Part shown: positions 55,340 through 64,000 of the stretch, piece by piece
Position numbering within the stretch: the stretch's first letter is position 1
How the letters are laid out: every line of letters starts with the position of its first letter
NCBI RefSeq assembly: GCF_012396235.1
Contig: NZ_JAAXPA010000039.1
Coordinates: forward strand, 1-64,000
Direction: 5' to 3'
DNA length: 64,000 bases
DNA from: Rhodococcus opacus
GTDB lineage: Bacteria > Actinomycetota > Actinomycetes > Mycobacteriales > Mycobacteriaceae
Notes under the pieces: model-generated
Told to the model about the DNA's origin: nothing
Databases searched by the model: none
Seen by the model: only the letters and a program-made list of their open reading frames with translations
Program-made: the position numbers and the translations under genes

Positions 55340-56779
55340 ATGGCCTCCACCGCAGATTCCGCGACCTCTCGTGTCGCCGAGCCGAGTCTGGCCGCACGTA
55401 TGAGCCGATTGCCCAGCGCCACACCGACTCAACGACGCTGGCTGGTCCTCCTGGGTGCGTTGATGCTCTTCGACCAGGCGGACCTGAATGCGTTTGCGTA
55501 TGCAGCACCCGCCGTCCGCGCACAATGGGATCTGTCGGTCGGCGACATCGGCATCCTCACCTCGGCGTCGTTCTTCGGCATGTTCGTCGGTTCCACCGCC
55601 GGTGGTTGGCTCGCGGACCGATACGGCCGTAAGTGGACCATCATCGGCGCCACCTTCTGGTACTCGGCATTCTCACTGGCCTGCGCCTTCGCTGTCGGAA
55701 TGGTGGATCTGACCATTTATCGAGTGCTGACCGGCGCCGGCCTCCAGGCGATGGTGGCCGTATTGCTCGCCTACGTCGCGGAAATGTTTCCGCGACATCT
55801 ACGAGGCCGCATCCAAGCGCTCACCCTCGCTGTCGGACTCGCGGGCATCCCGCTCATGGCTTGGTTCTCGCGATTCGTCATTCCCACGGGTCCATCCGCC
55901 TGGCGATGGATCTTCGTTCTCGGAGCCGGTGGTGTCGTGATCGGCATCGTCTCCATCTGGAAGTTGCCCGAGTCGGTGCGCTGGCAGGAAGCCAATGGTC
56001 GCGGAGCCAGCGCGGCACCGATCGTAGAAAAACTCGAGCGAGAAGCGCTCAGCCTGTTCGGAGCACTGCCCGAACCCGAAGAAGAAGGTCCCATCGTCAA
56101 GGCTCGGACGAGTGAACTGTTCGGCCGTGCCTACATCAGACGCACCCTGGTCGCAGCTGTGATGCTCACGTTCCTGGCGGTGGGCTTCTACGGCTTCAAT
56201 TCCTGGCTTCCCACCCTCCTGGTCGATCACGGGCTGAGCGCGTCGCAGAGTCTGACGTACACCTCGATCCTGTCGCTCGCGGCTGTTCCCGGCGCCCTCT
56301 TCGCCTGGTTGTTCATCGACCGGTGGGAGCGGCGTCGCATGCTGTGGATCATCGAATCGATTGTCGCGGTATTGATGTTGGTCTTCGGATTCACCAACAG
56401 TGCCGTAGTGCTCGTCGCGAGCGGGCTGCTGATCACCCTGCTGTTGCAGACCGGGACGGCGTTCGTCTTCACCTACCTGCCCGAGATCTTCCCGACGCGC
56501 CTGCGAGGAACCGGAACAGGATTCGTCAACGGCATCGGTCGGATCGCCGGATTCGGGAGCGGGTTCCTCATTGCCGGGGTGTACGCGGGGCTCGGCTATG
56601 CGGCCGTCTTCATCATGACGGCAGGAGCGATGGCACTGATGGGAATGACAGTGGGCGTCTTCGGTGAACGCACGACCAACCGAAGCCTCGAACAGATCGC
56701 GACCACAACGGATCCGACCGAGGATGTGCAGGCGAGGAAGGCCGCGGGGCGTACCGACGAAGCAGTCTCTCCCGCCTGA
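55340..56779 (+). CDS. MFS importer of the aromatic acid:H+ symporter type
   Basis: 479 residues from ATG 55340 (AGAAAGG upstream). Twelve hydrophobic helices are expected. Family signatures are LFDQADLNAFAYAAP in TM1, GGWLADRYGRKWTIIG between TM2 and TM3 and EMFPRHLRGRIQALTLAVGL and EIFPTRLRGTGTGFVNGIGR in the two halves (PTxxR motif). These match the AAHS/sugar-porter-like carriers for aromatic acids. It probably brings in the substrate used by this island. Divergent from the acyl-CoA dehydrogenase, and upstream of the IorAB-like gene on the same strand. Confidence 0.9.
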   Translation: MASTADSATSRVAEPSLAARMSRLPSATPTQRRWLVLLGALMLFDQADLNAFAYAAPAVRAQWDLSVGDIGILTSASFFGMFVGSTAGGWLADRYGRKWTIIGATFWYSAFSLACAFAVGMVDLTIYRVLTGAGLQAMVAVLLAYVAEMFPRHLRGRIQALTLAVGLAGIPLMAWFSRFVIPTGPSAWRWIFVLGAGGVVIGIVSIWKLPESVRWQEANGRGASAAPIVEKLEREALSLFGALPEPEEEGPIVKARTSELFGRAYIRRTLVAAVMLTFLAVGFYGFNSWLPTLLVDHGLSASQSLTYTSILSLAAVPGALFAWLFIDRWERRRMLWIIESIVAVLMLVFGFTNSAVVLVASGLLITLLLQTGTAFVFTYLPEIFPTRLRGTGTGFVNGIGRIAGFGSGFLIAGVYAGLGYAAVFIMTAGAMALMGMTVGVFGERTTNRSLEQIATTTDPTEDVQARKAAGRTDEAVSPA

Positions 56780-56874
56780 CCCACCACACTGCAGCGAAAT
56801 CTTGCCGACCGTACAAAATGTGTCTAACGTGTTGGGGGTCACTCCTCACCATCAGGTGCGGACGGGCTCTCAGT

Positions 56875-56951
56875 GTGGTGATCGCGTGACGCAACCGTCC
56901 GACAGCTCCGGCCGCTGTTCCGTCTGGGCGGACCCCTCACGCGATCACCAC
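56875..56951 (+). promoter_or_regulatory. Large nested hairpin between the MFS and IorAB-like genes
   Basis: Outer arms 56875-56889 and 56937-56951 are a perfect 15-bp inverted repeat (GTGGTGATCGCGTGA). The 47-base interior contains further complementary pairs (GTCCG/CGGAC, ACAGC/GCTGT). No U tract follows. It may be the MFS terminator, a protein-binding site or a leader RNA structure 105 bases before the IorAB start. Confidence 0.55.
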
Positions 56952-57055
56952 TCACAACAGGGCGAGAACAGTGCAGGGAACCTCCCGGCCGTGCCGGAGT
57001 ATTCCGGCACCGAAACCCATTCTCGTCAGAAACGAATCAGGGGCGACCGAAACCG

Positions 57056-60000
57056 ATGACCACCGACACCGAGTTGCAGACCCGCCAACTCTCACCTATC
57101 GAACTCCGATACAACGGATACGACGAGGCCGTACATCTGACCGGAATCCAGGCGATCGTGCGCGCTATCGCCGAGCGTCGGCGTACCGATATTCGTGCAG
57201 GCCTCCACACGGCCGGCTTCATCTCCGGATACCCGGGAAGCCCCCTCGGCGGGCTCGATGTCGAAATCGACCGTCAGCACGAACTCCTCGAGCCGTTGGC
57301 TGTTGTGCACCAGCACGGTGTCAACGAAGAGCTCGCCGCCACCGCGGTCTTCGGTTCTCAACTCGTCGAGGGTCGCCCCGAAGCTGAAGTCGACGGCGTC
57401 ACGGGTTGGTGGTACGGCAAGGCTCCCGGTCTCGACCGGGCAGCGGACGCCCTGCGGCACGCCAACTACGCGGGAACCGGTGCACACAGCGGCGCAGTCG
57501 TCCTCGTCGGCGACGACCCGTCCTCGAAGTCCTCGACTCTGCCGTGTGCGTCCGAACACACCCTTCAGGATCTCGCTCTCCCGGTGCTTTTTCCCGGTTC
57601 GGTGGCCGATGTGCTCGAACTGGCCCACCACGCTGTCGAGCTGTCCCGAATGACCGGTGTGTGGGTGGCCTTGAAGATCGTCACCGATGTCGCGGACGGT
57701 TCGGAGACGGTGTTCGTGCCGAAGTTCGGTCCCCCCACCGCCCCGACCGGCTCGGAGACGATCACCTACACCCCGCGCGCGGACGGACACCTGCTGCCGC
57801 CCTACACCATCGATGCGGAGAAGACCCTCCACACCACACGGCTCGCCGCGGTCCGCGCCTATCTCCGTGTCAACGGCATCAACCGCGTCACCGTCCGCGG
57901 CGACAACGACTGGCTCGGCGTGGTCGCCGCGGGAAAGACCTATCACAATCTCCTTCAGGGACTCCGTGACTCGGGCCTACACGAAGACGAACTGCGTGAA
58001 GCCGGAATCCGTCTCCTCGAGCTCCGCGCGCCGTGGCCGCTCCACCCGGAGCAGATCCGCGAGTTCGCCGACGGCCTGGACCGCGTCCTCGTCGTCGAGG
58101 AAAAGAGAGCGTTCGTCGAACCCGAGATCAGCCGCGCGCTGTACCCCATGGCGAACCGGCCCCAGTTGCTCGGCAAGAACGATCTCGACGGTCTCCCGCT
58201 GGTCCCGGAGTACGGAGTGCTCGACGCCGCTCAACTGGCGCGTTACGTACTCGACCAAGCCCACGAACGCGGCGTCCTTGCGCGCGTTCAGGCGCACCGC
58301 CCGGGACTGCTCGGCAAAAACCTCAACCTCGCCGTGGTGCCGAGCCGCACGCCGTACTTCTGCTCCGGATGCCCCCACAACCGATCCACGCAGGTCCCCG
58401 AAGGGCAACTGGTCGGAGCCGGCATCGGATGCCATCTCATGGTCGCCGGAATGGACGAACGATTCGGCGAAATCACCGGCAACACCGTGATGGGCGGCGA
58501 AGGTGCCCAGTGGGTAGGTATGTCACCGTTCCTGCGTCCGGTGCCTTTCACCCAGAACGTCGGTGACGGAACCTTCTTCCACTCCGGGCAACTGGCCCTG
58601 CGGCAAGCGGTCGCCTCCGGCGCCACCGTGACGTACAAACTGCTCTTCAACGACGCCATCGCCATGACCGGCGGCGGTGCGCCAGCAGGGACCATGGCCG
58701 TTCCCGAACTCACCCGGCTCCTCGAACTCGAAGGGGTCAAGCGCACGATCGTCACCACCGAAGACCTCAGCCGCTACAAACGCGTCAAGCTGGCCAAGAA
58801 TGCTTCGGTGTGGCACCGCGACAAACTCGAACGGGCACAACAAGAACTGGGCGAGATCGCCGGTGTCACGGTCCTGATCCACGACCAAGAGTGCACCGCC
58901 CAAAAGCGGCGCCGGCTCCGCCGCACCCGCTCCGCCAAACCCGAACCGGTGATCGTGATCAACGAGCGGGTCTGCGAGGGCTGTGGCGACTGCAGCGTCC
59001 AATCCAACTGCCTCTCCCTGCGCCCGGTCGATACACCCTTCGGGCAGAAGACTCAGATCCATCAATCGTCCTGCAACAAGGACCTCTCCTGCATCCGCGG
59101 GAACTGCCCGTCCTTCGTGACCGTCACACCCAAGCAGCACCCTGCCCGCCCGGCGGCCACCCGGGCGTCGACACCGCCCCCGACCACCGAGCCGTCGCGG
59201 CGGAGCATCGGACCCAAGGACACCTACGCCATCCGGATGACCGGCATCGGCGGCACGGGAGTTGTCACGGTCAACCAGGTGCTGGCTACGGCCGCGCTCC
59301 TGGACGGACTCAAAACCTCCGCCCTCGATCAGACCGGGACCGCACAGAAAGGCGGCCCGGTCATCTCCGACGTGATCATCGGCCACCAGGTGCCCGACGG
59401 CAACAAGGTCTCCCACAGCCGGTGTGACGCACTGCTCGCATTCGACGCCGTAGTCGCCCTCGCCCCCGCCACACTGGCCACCCTCGATGCCGATCACACC
59501 CGGGCAGTCATCAACACCGACGTCACCCCCACCGGGCAGATGGCGTCGTCGCCACACGCCGCCTTGGACGGGATTGCGGACTTCGAACAACAGGTCCGGC
59601 GCCTCCTACCGGCGGAGCGCGCCCATTACGTGGCCGCCTCGCAGATCAGCGAGTACCTCCTCCGCAATCATGTACTCACCAACGTGGTCCTGCTCGGTGC
59701 CGCCTACCAGCGTGGGTTGATTCCGATCTCCTCGGCGGCGATCAGAAATGCCTTCGAGCTCAACGGTTCCGCAGTGGCCGCGAACCTCACCGCATTCGAG
59801 TGGGGTCGTGCCACCGTCGAGCACCCCCAGATGATCGCCGAGGCCGTCGCGGACCGTCGCAAGAAACAACAGGTCATCGACCGGCGCGCCGACAGGATCC
59901 GACGGAAGGTGACCGTGAGCGAACAGCTACCGCCGATCGTCGCCGATCTCGCGACCGACCTCGTCGAGTTTCACAGCGCCCGCGTCGCCGCATCCTTCGT

Positions 60001-60613
60001 CGGCTTCCTCGAACGAGTGCAGCAGGCCGAGTCGGCCCGCTTGCCCGGCAACCAGACCTTCACCACCACCGTCGCCCGCTACCTGCACAAGCTCACTGCA
60101 TACAAGGACGAATACGAGGTCGCACGCCTGCACCTGACCGGCCTTGCCGCTGTCGTCGAGACCGCCGGCGGCACTCCCGCACGAGTGGCATGGAACCTGC
60201 ATCCGCCGATCCTCAAGAGCGTCGGTGTCGACCACAAGATCCAATTCGGTGCGTGGTTCACACCGGGATTCCGCACCCTGTATGCGTTGCGCCGGCTTCG
60301 AGGCACCGCGCTCGACCCATTCGGCCGCGACAGGGTCCGAAAGACCGAACGCTCCCTGATCGACGAGTACCGCGCGATCGTCACCGAACTCGTGGACGTC
60401 CTCGACGAGAACACATTGGACACCTGCATTCGGGTGGCCTCGCTACCGGACATGGTGCGTGGATACGACGACGTCAAACTGGCCAACGTCGAGCGCTATC
60501 ACGCCGAACTGGACCGCGAACTCGCCGCGCTGAGGAGCACCCGCAGCAATAACAACGAGGACGTGGAGCCGCTGCTGCTCACCGCGGCACGCGAGGAAGA
60601 CGGAGGACACTGA
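57056..60613 (+). CDS. Fused 2-oxoacid:ferredoxin oxidoreductase (indolepyruvate ferredoxin oxidoreductase, IorAB-like)
   Basis: 1185 residues with the whole complex on one chain. The N-terminal domain (about 55-200) contains GLHTAGFISGYPGSPLGGLD. A TPP-binding region at about 430-560 carries CSGCPHNRST and GDGTFFHSGQLALRQ with SGATVTYKLLFNDAIAMTGG. Cysteines CEGCGDCSVQSNC and further CNKDLSCIRGNC (about 640-690) suit an Fe-S cluster. The gamma domain (about 728-900) begins GIGGTGVVTVNQVLATAALL. It oxidatively decarboxylates a 2-oxo acid to an acyl-CoA with ferredoxin. It overlaps the next gene (ATGA, at 60613). Confidence 0.9.
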   Translation: MTTDTELQTRQLSPIELRYNGYDEAVHLTGIQAIVRAIAERRRTDIRAGLHTAGFISGYPGSPLGGLDVEIDRQHELLEPLAVVHQHGVNEELAATAVFGSQLVEGRPEAEVDGVTGWWYGKAPGLDRAADALRHANYAGTGAHSGAVVLVGDDPSSKSSTLPCASEHTLQDLALPVLFPGSVADVLELAHHAVELSRMTGVWVALKIVTDVADGSETVFVPKFGPPTAPTGSETITYTPRADGHLLPPYTIDAEKTLHTTRLAAVRAYLRVNGINRVTVRGDNDWLGVVAAGKTYHNLLQGLRDSGLHEDELREAGIRLLELRAPWPLHPEQIREFADGLDRVLVVEEKRAFVEPEISRALYPMANRPQLLGKNDLDGLPLVPEYGVLDAAQLARYVLDQAHERGVLARVQAHRPGLLGKNLNLAVVPSRTPYFCSGCPHNRSTQVPEGQLVGAGIGCHLMVAGMDERFGEITGNTVMGGEGAQWVGMSPFLRPVPFTQNVGDGTFFHSGQLALRQAVASGATVTYKLLFNDAIAMTGGGAPAGTMAVPELTRLLELEGVKRTIVTTEDLSRYKRVKLAKNASVWHRDKLERAQQELGEIAGVTVLIHDQECTAQKRRRLRRTRSAKPEPVIVINERVCEGCGDCSVQSNCLSLRPVDTPFGQKTQIHQSSCNKDLSCIRGNCPSFVTVTPKQHPARPAATRASTPPPTTEPSRRSIGPKDTYAIRMTGIGGTGVVTVNQVLATAALLDGLKTSALDQTGTAQKGGPVISDVIIGHQVPDGNKVSHSRCDALLAFDAVVALAPATLATLDADHTRAVINTDVTPTGQMASSPHAALDGIADFEQQVRRLLPAERAHYVAASQISEYLLRNHVLTNVVLLGAAYQRGLIPISSAAIRNAFELNGSAVAANLTAFEWGRATVEHPQMIAEAVADRRKKQQVIDRRADRIRRKVTVSEQLPPIVADLATDLVEFHSARVAASFVGFLERVQQAESARLPGNQTFTTTVARYLHKLTAYKDEYEVARLHLTGLAAVVETAGGTPARVAWNLHPPILKSVGVDHKIQFGAWFTPGFRTLYALRRLRGTALDPFGRDRVRKTERSLIDEYRAIVTELVDVLDENTLDTCIRVASLPDMVRGYDDVKLANVERYHAELDRELAALRSTRSNNNEDVEPLLLTAAREEDGGH

Positions 60614-61644
60614 TGAGCAGGATCGCAGTATTCGAGGGAGACGACGCATCCCCTGAGGTCGTCCGGTCGGCGGTGCAGATCGTCGACAAGGCAGGAGCCG
60701 ACATCGAATGGATCCACGCCACCGCCGACGACCCGGCCCTGATGCGCGATGCCATCGACAATTCAGACGCAACCCTGTTCGGCTCGGCCAGCGCACGATC
60801 GGTCCCGGCGATCGAATACCTGCGGTGGGGTAAGAAGACGTACGCCAACGTCCGACCGATCACTACGATGCCCAATGCGGCAACACCATTGGCGGACTCG
60901 AGCGGCATCGACTTCGCGATCGTCCGTGAGAACCTCGAAGACCTCTACGTCGGAATCGAGGGAAGCCTCGCCGATCTGTCCGGTGCCGGCCTGACCGATC
61001 GAATCGGCCGGCCGATCGGCGACCACGGTGCCGGCACCTTCGCCGTCAAACTCGTCACCACCTCGGGCATCGAGCAAGTTGCACGCAGCGCCTTCGAACT
61101 GGCCCGGACCCGTGCCCACCAGCGCAGCCGGACCGGACGCGTCACGATCGGAACCAAGCACAACGTGCTGCCGGTCACCGATGGCCACTTCAGGGAGGTC
61201 GCACTCGATGTCGCAACCGAGTACCCGGACGTCGAGGTCGTCAGCTACCTCGCCGACGACCTCGCTCGCCGGTTGATCATTTCGCCACGAGAACTCGACG
61301 TGGTGCTGCTACCGAACCTCTACGGGGACATCCTGTCCGACGAGGCAGCAGCGTTGGTCGGGGGACTGGGTGTGGCACCGAGTGGTTGTTACGGAACGGA
61401 TTACGCTTACTTCGAAGCATCCCACGGCACTGCGCCGGACATCGCTGGTAAGAACATCATCAACCCCACCGCCCAGATACTCGCCGCGGCAATGATGCTC
61501 GACTACCTCGGGCAAGACGATCCCGCCCGACGTGTCCGTTCGGCCGTCCATTCGGTGTACGCCGAGGGATCATGCCTGACCGTGGATGTCGGTGGCCACG
61601 CAAGCACCACGGACTTCACGGACGCGGTCGTGGCGGCGTTGTGA
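60613..61644 (+). CDS. Isopropylmalate/isocitrate/tartrate dehydrogenase-family beta-decarboxylating dehydrogenase
   Basis: 343 residues from ATG 60613, coupled to IorAB. Family features are VRENLEDLYVGIEG (about 98-111), the Lys-containing IGTKHNVLPVTDGHFREVAL, and the metal/cofactor stretch VVLLPNLYGDILSDEAAALV (about 231-250) with GLGVAPSGCYG and FEASHGTAPDIAGKNIINPT. The last motif normally sets NAD use. It oxidises a 2-hydroxy acid bearing a beta-carboxylate to a 2-oxo acid with CO2 loss. Its product would be the kind of substrate used by the IorAB-like enzyme. Confidence 0.88.
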   Translation: MSRIAVFEGDDASPEVVRSAVQIVDKAGADIEWIHATADDPALMRDAIDNSDATLFGSASARSVPAIEYLRWGKKTYANVRPITTMPNAATPLADSSGIDFAIVRENLEDLYVGIEGSLADLSGAGLTDRIGRPIGDHGAGTFAVKLVTTSGIEQVARSAFELARTRAHQRSRTGRVTIGTKHNVLPVTDGHFREVALDVATEYPDVEVVSYLADDLARRLIISPRELDVVLLPNLYGDILSDEAAALVGGLGVAPSGCYGTDYAYFEASHGTAPDIAGKNIINPTAQILAAAMMLDYLGQDDPARRVRSAVHSVYAEGSCLTVDVGGHASTTDFTDAVVAAL

Positions 61645-62372
61645 GTTCCGCTGCAGCCCCGGTCGCACTGATCACCGGTGCGACCGGGGGGATCGGCTCG
61701 GCGGTGGCTCGCCGGCTGCACCGCGAGGGAATGCGTGTCGTGGTCAGTTCGAGCAGCTCGGTCACCCAGGGCCAGCGGCTGGCCGACGAACTCGTTCCTG
61801 CCGCATACATTCGCGCCGACCTGACCGACCCGGTGCAGGCACGCCACTTGGTCGACGAGACGATCAAGCACTTCGGGCAACTGGACCTGCTCGTCAACAA
61901 TGCGGCAGCATTCGCTCAGATACCTCACGAGGATCTCGAGGCTGTCACCCCGGAGATGTGGCGCAGATTGTTCGACGTCAATGTCATCGGCGCCTGGTGC
62001 GCGATCCAGGCTGCGCAGCCGGCGTTGGCAGCGGCGAACGGACACATCGTCAACATCACTTCCATTGCCGCGCTGCGTCCCATGGGTGCGTCGATACCCT
62101 ATGCGGTCAGCAAAGCAGCGCTCGGTCACATGACCGCACTCGTCGCGAAGGCACTCGGCCCCCAGGTGCGGGCGAACGCGGTCGCACCGGGGCTCGTCAT
62201 CACCGAGCGAACCGCCGAGTGGGCCGCTGCCCGGAACGAGGTGGAAGAGCGAGCGCCTCTGCGTCGGGCAGGTATGCCCGACGATATCGCCGATGCGGTC
62301 GTGGCACTGCAGAACGCCCCGTACGTCACTGGCGAGACGATCGCTGTCGATGGTGGACTTCACCTGTTGTAA
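61641..62372 (+). CDS. Short-chain dehydrogenase/reductase
   Basis: 243 residues from GTG 61641, which overlaps the preceding stop (GTGA). Motifs are ALITGATGGIGSAVARRLHR (about 10-29), NNAA (about 90), catalytic Ser in IVNITSIAALRPMGA, YAVSKAALGH (about 154) and APGLVITERTAEWAA. The SSSSS run after the second strand indicates possible NADP use. It is the third gene of the coupled trio and probably oxidises or reduces an alcohol/ketone intermediate of that path. Confidence 0.9.
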   Translation: MSSAAAPVALITGATGGIGSAVARRLHREGMRVVVSSSSSVTQGQRLADELVPAAYIRADLTDPVQARHLVDETIKHFGQLDLLVNNAAAFAQIPHEDLEAVTPEMWRRLFDVNVIGAWCAIQAAQPALAAANGHIVNITSIAALRPMGASIPYAVSKAALGHMTALVAKALGPQVRANAVAPGLVITERTAEWAAARNEVEERAPLRRAGMPDDIADAVVALQNAPYVTGETIAVDGGLHLL

Positions 62373-62398
62373 CCGGTCTCCATGAGCCATCTGCCGCT

Positions 62399-62438
62399 GC
62401 TCGCCGAACCCGCAGACGCTTTCCGCGGGTCGGCGAGC
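62399..62438 (+). terminator. Hairpin after the SDR gene
   Basis: GCTCGCCGAACCCGC (62399-62413) pairs with GCGGGTCGGCGAGC (62425-62438), one bulged base. It follows the SDR stop by 27 bases. Confidence 0.6.
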
Positions 62439-62503
62439 GTCGTGCCGGGCACGAGACGACGCCGGCCCTTCCCACTACTACTCCGAACGGAATTTAATCT
62501 GTC

Positions 62504-62542
62504 GGTGCTCGACCTGTTCCGCGCCGGAGCAGGTCGAGCACC
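62504..62542. terminator. 17-bp hairpin between convergent genes
   Basis: Arms 62504-62520 and 62526-62542 pair with one G-U wobble around GCGCC. It lies 18 bases after the end of the minus-strand lipoprotein gene, so it probably serves that gene. Confidence 0.7.
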
Positions 62543-62559
62543 ATCAGTATTGGCCCGGG

Positions 62560-63666
62560 CTAGGTTCCGCTTACGCGGGCGATCTTGTCGCCAGCGATCG
62601 ATCCAACCCAGATCTCGTCAGCTACGGGTAGAGCGGTTGTCGCGAGACTGAATGGTGAGTCAGGTTCGTCGTGCAGCACAGTGCTGGCCATGGTGTCAGG
62701 ATTGATTTCGACGACCGTGTACCCGGTGGGGCAGTCGGTCCCTTCACCACCGTTGCACGTCATGATGTCGTCGGCTGAGATGTCCTGCCCGGTCACCAGG
62801 ACAGTACCGTTCGTCGTCCAACGGAGGTTGTCGGGCAGGAACGGCACAGTGGCCTCGGAGCGCTCACCGCTGCCGTCCAGGGGTAGCCGGACCACCTTCT
62901 TTTGTGTCCACGCTGCCGCGATGATTGACCGACCGTCCGGTGTAACGGCGATGCCGTTGGCCCCGCCGAGACCGGAATTGGGGACCGGAGCCCATCCGCT
63001 GTCGCGGTGCCAGGTCACGACCTGCCCGGTGTCTTTGCCGGTGAACATCCGCTCGAACGGGTTTCCCGGTTCGGTCGGGTCATACATGCTGGTCAGCGCG
63101 AGTCCGCCCTCAGGCAACGCGGCGATCCCGTTCGCGTATACGTTGTGGGGCAGCGGAATGCAGCCTGTCCAGATTAGTCCGACAATGTCTGTCGTGGCGT
63201 CGATCCGGAAGACTTCGACCGACTCACGCTTGTGATTGATGGCGTAGAGGACAGGGGGTTGACCTTCGTCGGCTCGCACGTTGATCCCGTGCGGCTCGGT
63301 AGCATCCGGGGGACCCGGGCAACCGGGATAGGTGGATGGATCCCACTCGATCTGCTGATTTGTGGTCGGCCACACCTCGGCGGGGAGACCGACGTCAGTG
63401 TTCACCGAGTACAGATGTCCCGCCGTGCCGAGCTTCGCTGATGCCATTCCGCTGACGAGCACCCAGGGCGTACCTGGCACGGACACCAAATCCTCGGGCC
63501 GTACGGCACCGGAAATATAGCTCTCCCGTGTCGATGCCGCCGTCGCGGTCTGCGATGCACCGCCTGACGGTCCGGGTTCGCTGGAGCCTGCGTCCGACTG
63601 CGAACTGCAACCCGCCAGGAGCAGCATCACGCAGGTTGAGGCGGTCGTGATGGATCGTTTGTGCAT
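62560..63666 (-). CDS. Secreted lipoprotein with SMP-30-like beta-propeller
   Basis: 368 residues from ATG 63666. A lipoprotein signal peptide is clear: MHKRSITTASTCVMLLLAGC, with Cys 20 as the lipid-bearing residue, followed by a Ser/Gly linker. The rest has propeller-type repeats (HNVYANGIAALPEGGLALTS, GGANGIAVTPDGRSIIAAAW, NLRWTTNGTVLVTGQD) like SMP-30/strictosidine-synthase proteins. It is anchored outside the membrane; a lactonase or binding role is possible. It precedes, on the minus strand, nothing but terminators, and follows an exporter gene. Confidence 0.85.
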   Translation of the reverse strand: MHKRSITTASTCVMLLLAGCSSQSDAGSSEPGPSGGASQTATAASTRESYISGAVRPEDLVSVPGTPWVLVSGMASAKLGTAGHLYSVNTDVGLPAEVWPTTNQQIEWDPSTYPGCPGPPDATEPHGINVRADEGQPPVLYAINHKRESVEVFRIDATTDIVGLIWTGCIPLPHNVYANGIAALPEGGLALTSMYDPTEPGNPFERMFTGKDTGQVVTWHRDSGWAPVPNSGLGGANGIAVTPDGRSIIAAAWTQKKVVRLPLDGSGERSEATVPFLPDNLRWTTNGTVLVTGQDISADDIMTCNGGEGTDCPTGYTVVEINPDTMASTVLHDEPDSPFSLATTALPVADEIWVGSIAGDKIARVSGT

Positions 63667-63743
63667 GAGGAGTGGATGGCCTTTCTTTCTGTGGCACTGA
63701 GGAACTGGGTATAGAGAGTGGGGGCTGCTCTCGCGTCGTACGG

Positions 63744-64000
63744 TCAATGGCCGTGGACAGTCGAACCTGTCAAGCTGACGTTCGTGGATAGGGTCAGACC
63801 TGCCAGTACCGCCACCAGGGCGACAGCGGCCGCAACGAGGAACCCGATACCGTAATTCTCCGCGGACGGCAGAGGAGCGGCGGGTGTGGTCCCCAGGCCG
63901 ATGATGGCGGCATAGACGGCGGTTCCCACGGCTGACGATGCGAGTGCGACACTGACATAAATCGATGCGGTCCCTGCCCCAGATTCTGAGGGGGCCTGGG
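63744..64000 (-). CDS. C-terminal part of an MFS exporter (continues beyond the window)
   Basis: The frame is open from the right edge to TGA 63744 and encodes about 84 residues: SGAGTASIYVSVALASSAVG, then a hydrophobic loop and the last helix FLVAAAVALVAVLAGLTLST. This resembles the C-terminus of a 14-helix DHA2-type exporter. The lipoprotein gene follows after 78 bases on the same strand and may be co-transcribed. Confidence 0.6.
   Translation of the reverse strand, partial: QAPSESGAGTASIYVSVALASSAVGTAVYAAIIGLGTTPAAPLPSAENYGIGFLVAAAVALVAVLAGLTLSTNVSLTGSTVHGH

Overview
The window is high-GC actinobacterial DNA. Its protein families (PucR, PadR, PaaX, HxlR and IclR regulators, EthA-like Baeyer-Villiger monooxygenase, EphD-like hydrolase, VanB-type reductases, fused 2-oxoacid:ferredoxin oxidoreductase, HtaA domain) and its many insertion-sequence scars fit a Rhodococcus-like genome, probably a large plasmid or a catabolic island. 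This assignment rests on protein resemblance only. No rRNA, tRNA, CRISPR array or replication gene was found.

Layout. 1-6.97 kb is a mobile-element and toxin-antitoxin graveyard: an IS1182-family element (511-2253, with terminal repeats and a 4-bp target duplication) sits inside an IS256-family transposase, followed by a decayed AbiEii-like toxin next to an intact partner, a HigBA-like pair and an IS21-like remnant. 7-9.8 kb is a minus-strand operon of crotonase, nitronate monooxygenase-like protein and SMP-30 lactonase. 10-13.5 kb holds a divergent HxlR regulator/multidrug exporter pair flanked by gene fragments. 13.5-18.6 kb has a desaturase-reductase-ferredoxin fusion and two PucR regulators. 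18.9-30.3 kb has an AraC regulator, a Baeyer-Villiger monooxygenase/hydrolase operon, a zinc alcohol dehydrogenase, an acyl-CoA synthetase split by a complete IS1380-family element (25757-27448), a 3-hydroxyacyl-CoA dehydrogenase and an acyl-CoA dehydrogenase remnant.

31-38.6 kb is a minus-strand catabolic cluster (SDR, beta-lactamase-like esterase, cytochrome P450 with VanB-type reductase, broken quinone-oxidoreductase-like gene, formaldehyde dehydrogenase) divergent from a TetR regulator. 38.6-42 kb is a Rieske oxygenase, reductase and HtaA-domain operon divergent from a PadR regulator with two palindromic operators. 42-48.6 kb contains a CYP199-like P450 and a MaoC/amidohydrolase/SDR/CoA-ligase set divergent from a PaaX regulator. 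48.6-53.8 kb has an IclR regulator, an SDR plus frameshifted aldehyde dehydrogenase, and a divergent metallo-beta-lactamase-fold hydrolase with a zinc-ribbon partner. 53.9-62.4 kb has an acyl-CoA dehydrogenase, an aromatic-acid-type MFS importer and a translationally coupled trio of IorAB-like oxidoreductase, isopropylmalate/tartrate-dehydrogenase-like enzyme and SDR. The right edge has a lipoprotein beta-propeller and a truncated MFS exporter.

How the parts may work together (inference). O-demethylating or hydroxylating oxygenases, a formaldehyde dehydrogenase, a CoA ligase with a hydratase and dehydrogenases, and a decarboxylating dehydrogenase followed by a 2-oxoacid:ferredoxin oxidoreductase read as a patchwork pathway for a methoxylated aromatic or arylalkyl acid. 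The best evidence for one regulatory unit is an almost identical palindrome, conserved also in its 3' flank, upstream of the SDR gene at 37.8 kb and of the aldehyde dehydrogenase/MBL genes at 52.1 kb. Many genes are broken by insertions, deletions or one-base frameshifts, so the island is either decaying or contains base-calling errors.
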